Assembly: GCF_007846085.1 (NCBI RefSeq)
Contig: NZ_VOEJ01000001.1
Coordinates: 927,273 to 991,272, forward strand
Direction of reading: 5' to 3'
DNA length: 64,000 nt
Source: Mucilaginibacter pallidiroseus
GTDB lineage: Bacteria; Bacteroidota; Bacteroidia; Sphingobacteriales; Sphingobacteriaceae
The translations under genes were made by a program, and so were the position numbers. This document shows, one piece after another, positions 62,204-64,000 of the stretch. Numbering within the stretch: position 1 is the stretch's first letter; the number at the start of each line of letters is the position of its first letter. The notes under the pieces were generated by a model. That model saw nothing but the letters and a program-made list of their open reading frames with translations. It was not told the origin of the DNA and made no database searches.

Positions 62204-62732
62204 ATGAGAAAAGAAGCTATTGTGAAGGCTAGTATACATCTAATTTTATTTGTGGAGATTTTGGAGAATTGCGGGATTGGCCTCCCGGTTTTTGCAAATA
62301 GACCTTGCCGGTATCCTGAACTCTTCAAATATTAATGGCGAACATGCGGCTATTGCTAGGAAACATTTGAGGATAGTTCCTGTACAATGGAGATAGAGCA
62401 AACGAACCCAATGGCGGCACGCCAAATACTCATTAAATAATTAGATGAAAGCTCAATGCGAATCGAGAATAGATTTATGGAATCTACTGCTCAAGTTATT
62501 CCGAAGAGCGCCTTCGTGCGGAACCGCATAACACACGAAACGTGGAGACCAAACCGAAGTAGGTTCGCCTTTTATTTTTAATTGATTACGATAGTCTAAG
62601 GACAAGTAGTTTTTATAAAAATAACTATGAAAGAAATATTATCAAATAGTAAAAGCTTAATTTGTTAAGGAAATTGTAATTTCGATTTTACCTGGTAAAT
62701 ACCAATGCGTTAAACCGACAATCGCAATTATC
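62204..62732. other. Long intergenic region with a possible gene remnant
   Basis: About 530 bases have no complete gene. At 62250-62396 on the + strand one frame stays open and reads plausibly (RFLQIDLAGILNSSNINGE, then HAAIARKHLRIVPVQW) but has no start codon and no recognised family, suggesting a decayed gene piece. A GGTTCGCC followed by a T-rich run near 62560-62580 could be a terminator. Nothing else is clear. Confidence 0.35.
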
Positions 62733-63074
62733 ATGACTATAAAAGAAGCTATCTTAAAAAGCCTGGACGACCGTCAAGCATTGGCCAATTATCTTGAGAT
62801 TTATAATCACATTATAGAAAAAAAATATTACGATTTCGGCTCTAAAACACCTGTATCAACAGTTTCGGCCATACTTGCCGAGATGATTCGGGACGGCGAT
62901 ACCAGAATAAAACGAATACGGGAGCCTGGAGAAACCTACTTGTATTACTTAACCAAAAACGAGTCGAGCATAGGGATTGAAGTCTTAACCGGCGCGGCGG
63001 ATGTTAAGCTGGCTAAGGTCATCAACAAAAGTTCGTTAGCTCCAAAAACAAAAACCTATGACGAGCGTGGATAA
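62733..63074 (+). CDS. Small HARE-HTH-like protein
   Basis: The 113-residue protein opens with MTIKEAILKSLDDRQALANY, followed by YLEIYNHIIEKKYYDFG and TVSAILAEMIRDGDTRIKRI, the helix order of the HARE-HTH winged-helix domain (about 1-75), which occurs in restriction-type and regulatory proteins. The remaining about 40 residues (TGAADVKLAKVINKSS) are short compared with longer Bacteroidetes homologues, where further domains follow, so this may be a stand-alone regulator or a truncated protein. The stop lies 13 bases before the inferred left end of an IS21-type element. The domain call is from pattern memory and moderate. Confidence 0.6.
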   Translation: MTIKEAILKSLDDRQALANYLEIYNHIIEKKYYDFGSKTPVSTVSAILAEMIRDGDTRIKRIREPGETYLYYLTKNESSIGIEVLTGAADVKLAKVINKSSLAPKTKTYDERG

Positions 63075-63119
63075 AACGCACCAAATTGACCCCTATCGGC
63101 CTATCCAAAAAGGCCCCCT

Positions 63120-63188
63120 TTGCCAGTTGAAAGTGACCACGTTCGCCAAAGCAAAGTGACCCCTCTTGCCAGACGAAAGTGACCCCTT
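63120..63188. repeat. Three 23-base-spaced subterminal repeats of the IS21 element
   Basis: Units at 63120-63138, 63143-63161 and 63166-63184 read TTGCCAGTTGAAAGTGACC, TCGCCAAAGCAAAGTGACC and TTGCCAGACGAAAGTGACC. Two-turn helical spacing would put all on one DNA face for transposase binding. Confidence 0.8.
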
Positions 63189-63273
63189 AAAAGAGATTAA
63201 AGTAATGTACCTGTAGGTTTCTGCGGACAAGGTTTTTGTTTAGCTTTTTAGATAAACAAAAACCAGCGAATAC

Positions 63274-64000
63274 ATGTCCAATAAACCGATCAAGATGAAT
63301 AGATTACGACAGATCATCCGTTTGTACTGTCAGGGTACAGGGATCAAAACGATCCACGGAATGGTGGGTATCTCCCGAAACACCATTAAAAAGTATGTCC
63401 GTGTGTGGCACTCATTGGGCATGACGCATGAAGAGTTTGGCGCCAGAAGTGATAGTGAGCTTGCTGCGTTGTTTACCACTCCAGAGTCTAAAGTTACCAG
63501 CAGCCCACGTATGCAAGTGTTGGAGGCCCTGCTGCCAGAGATAAGCAAGCGGCTCAAAAAGAAGGGCGTAACCCGTGAGATGCTGCATGCTGAGTACATA
63601 GAAAAGCACCCGGATGGCTATGCCCGTTCACGGTTCAATAACACGGTTCACACCTATCTTCAGCTTTCCAAGCCTGTTATGCATATCGACCACAAAGCTG
63701 GGGATAAGATGTATATCGACTTTACGGGCAGTAAGCTGCAACTCACCACATCGCAGGATGATACAGCACATGATGTGGAGGTGTTTGTTGCCATCCTGGG
63801 TTGCAGCCAGCTTACGTATGTGGAAGCGGTAGAAAGCCAGCGAAAGGAAGACCTGATCAAAGCGTGTGAGAATGCTTTACACTATTTCGGTGGAGTTCCT
63901 GGTGCCATTGTTCCTGATAACCTGCGTTCCGCCGTAACCAGAGGAAGCAAATACGAAGCGATATTGAATGATGAGTTTGCGTCCTTTGCAGAGCATTATG
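63274..64000 (+). CDS. istA: IS21-family transposase IstA, 3' end outside window
   Basis: The frame opens at ATG 63274 with MSNKPIKMNRLRQIIRLYCQ and remains open to the window edge (242 codons). An N-terminal helix-turn-helix (GTGIKTIHGMVGISRNTIKK) is followed by the IstA segment TREMLHAEYIEKHPDGYARS and a DDE integrase core: MYIDFTGSKLQ gives the first Asp and VPDNLRSAV the second; the Glu lies outside. In IS21 elements istA is followed by the ATPase istB. Other-strand frames here are shadows. Confidence 0.93.
   Translation, partial: MSNKPIKMNRLRQIIRLYCQGTGIKTIHGMVGISRNTIKKYVRVWHSLGMTHEEFGARSDSELAALFTTPESKVTSSPRMQVLEALLPEISKRLKKKGVTREMLHAEYIEKHPDGYARSRFNNTVHTYLQLSKPVMHIDHKAGDKMYIDFTGSKLQLTTSQDDTAHDVEVFVAILGCSQLTYVEAVESQRKEDLIKACENALHYFGGVPGAIVPDNLRSAVTRGSKYEAILNDEFASFAEHY

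Larger units (their letters stand above)
63087..64000 (+). mobile_element. IS21-family insertion sequence, right part outside window
   Basis: The element contains an istA gene preceded by subterminal repeats. Three 19-base copies with pattern TTGCCA-N4-AAAGTGACC start at 63120, 63143 and 63166, exactly 23 bases apart, and a weaker copy may precede them. IS21 elements begin with TG and have such repeated transposase-binding units at the ends; the TGACCCC at 63087 is the likeliest left terminus. istB and the right end lie beyond the window. Confidence 0.8.

Noticed and set aside
62560..62732. Small RNA or riboswitch upstream of the HARE-HTH-like gene
   Set aside because: Only a five-base GAACC/GGTTC pairing is visible and no known aptamer pattern.
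1..64000. CRISPR array
   Set aside because: No run of regularly spaced 25-40 base repeats was seen; the only regular repeat set is the three-unit IS21 end.

Overview
The window reads as chromosomal DNA of a Bacteroidota species, most likely Sphingobacteriaceae and close to Mucilaginibacter or Pedobacter. The reasons are the many promoters of the form TTTG-N18-20-TAnnTTTG, a PorP/SprF gene coupled to a giant gliding-motility C-terminal-domain protein (type IX secretion), lineage-typical families (DUF5723, DUF4920, FucP-type sugar permease) and an integrase resembling those of Bacteroidetes conjugative transposons. Genus level is inference.

Layout. 1-681: 5' part of a secreted beta-helix protein. 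1.0-3.2 kb: iscS-iscU-iscA for Fe-S assembly. 3.3-11.4 kb: acyl-CoA ligase, kelch lipoprotein, CAT-like acetyltransferase with a HAD phosphatase, lysS, two small uncharacterised genes, ung. 11.5-14.7 kb: Lrp regulator, then an mntR-mntH operon whose transporter is fused to a universal stress protein domain. 14.7-24 kb: smpB, pcm, priA, two envelope proteins, tsaB and the yidD-rnpA-rpmH cluster (rpmH is only 52 codons). 24-31.7 kb: ChaN-like protein, mscL, rpoN, the type IX pair. 31.7-38.4 kb: sugar/uronate region (Nudix-type regulator, SDR, FucP permease, KDPG aldolase, glucuronate isomerase) interrupted by a degenerate DEAD-box protein. 38.5-47.6 kb: DUF4920, a kinase-fold protein without its catalytic Asp, three histidine kinases without response regulators, a maltose-type acetyltransferase, map. 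47.7-57 kb: START protein, metallophosphoesterase, alcohol dehydrogenase, SDR with AraC regulator, secreted deacetylase, M16 peptidase.

57.1-64 kb looks like the start of an integrated island: a CAT-anticodon tRNA, then four copies of a GAACACCT motif, a tyrosine recombinase, a two-gene operon (large soluble protein plus four-helix membrane protein, coupled by a 4-base overlap) that I could not assign to any family, a HARE-HTH-like small protein, and an IS21-family element running off the edge. This operon is the best candidate for an undescribed system.

Intergenic DNA is rich in short repeats. Three convergent gene pairs are separated by an outer inverted repeat enclosing an inner hairpin. 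Several starts were moved downstream of an automatic long frame because a promoter -7 box lies inside the extension or because the longer frame begins at TTG or GTG.
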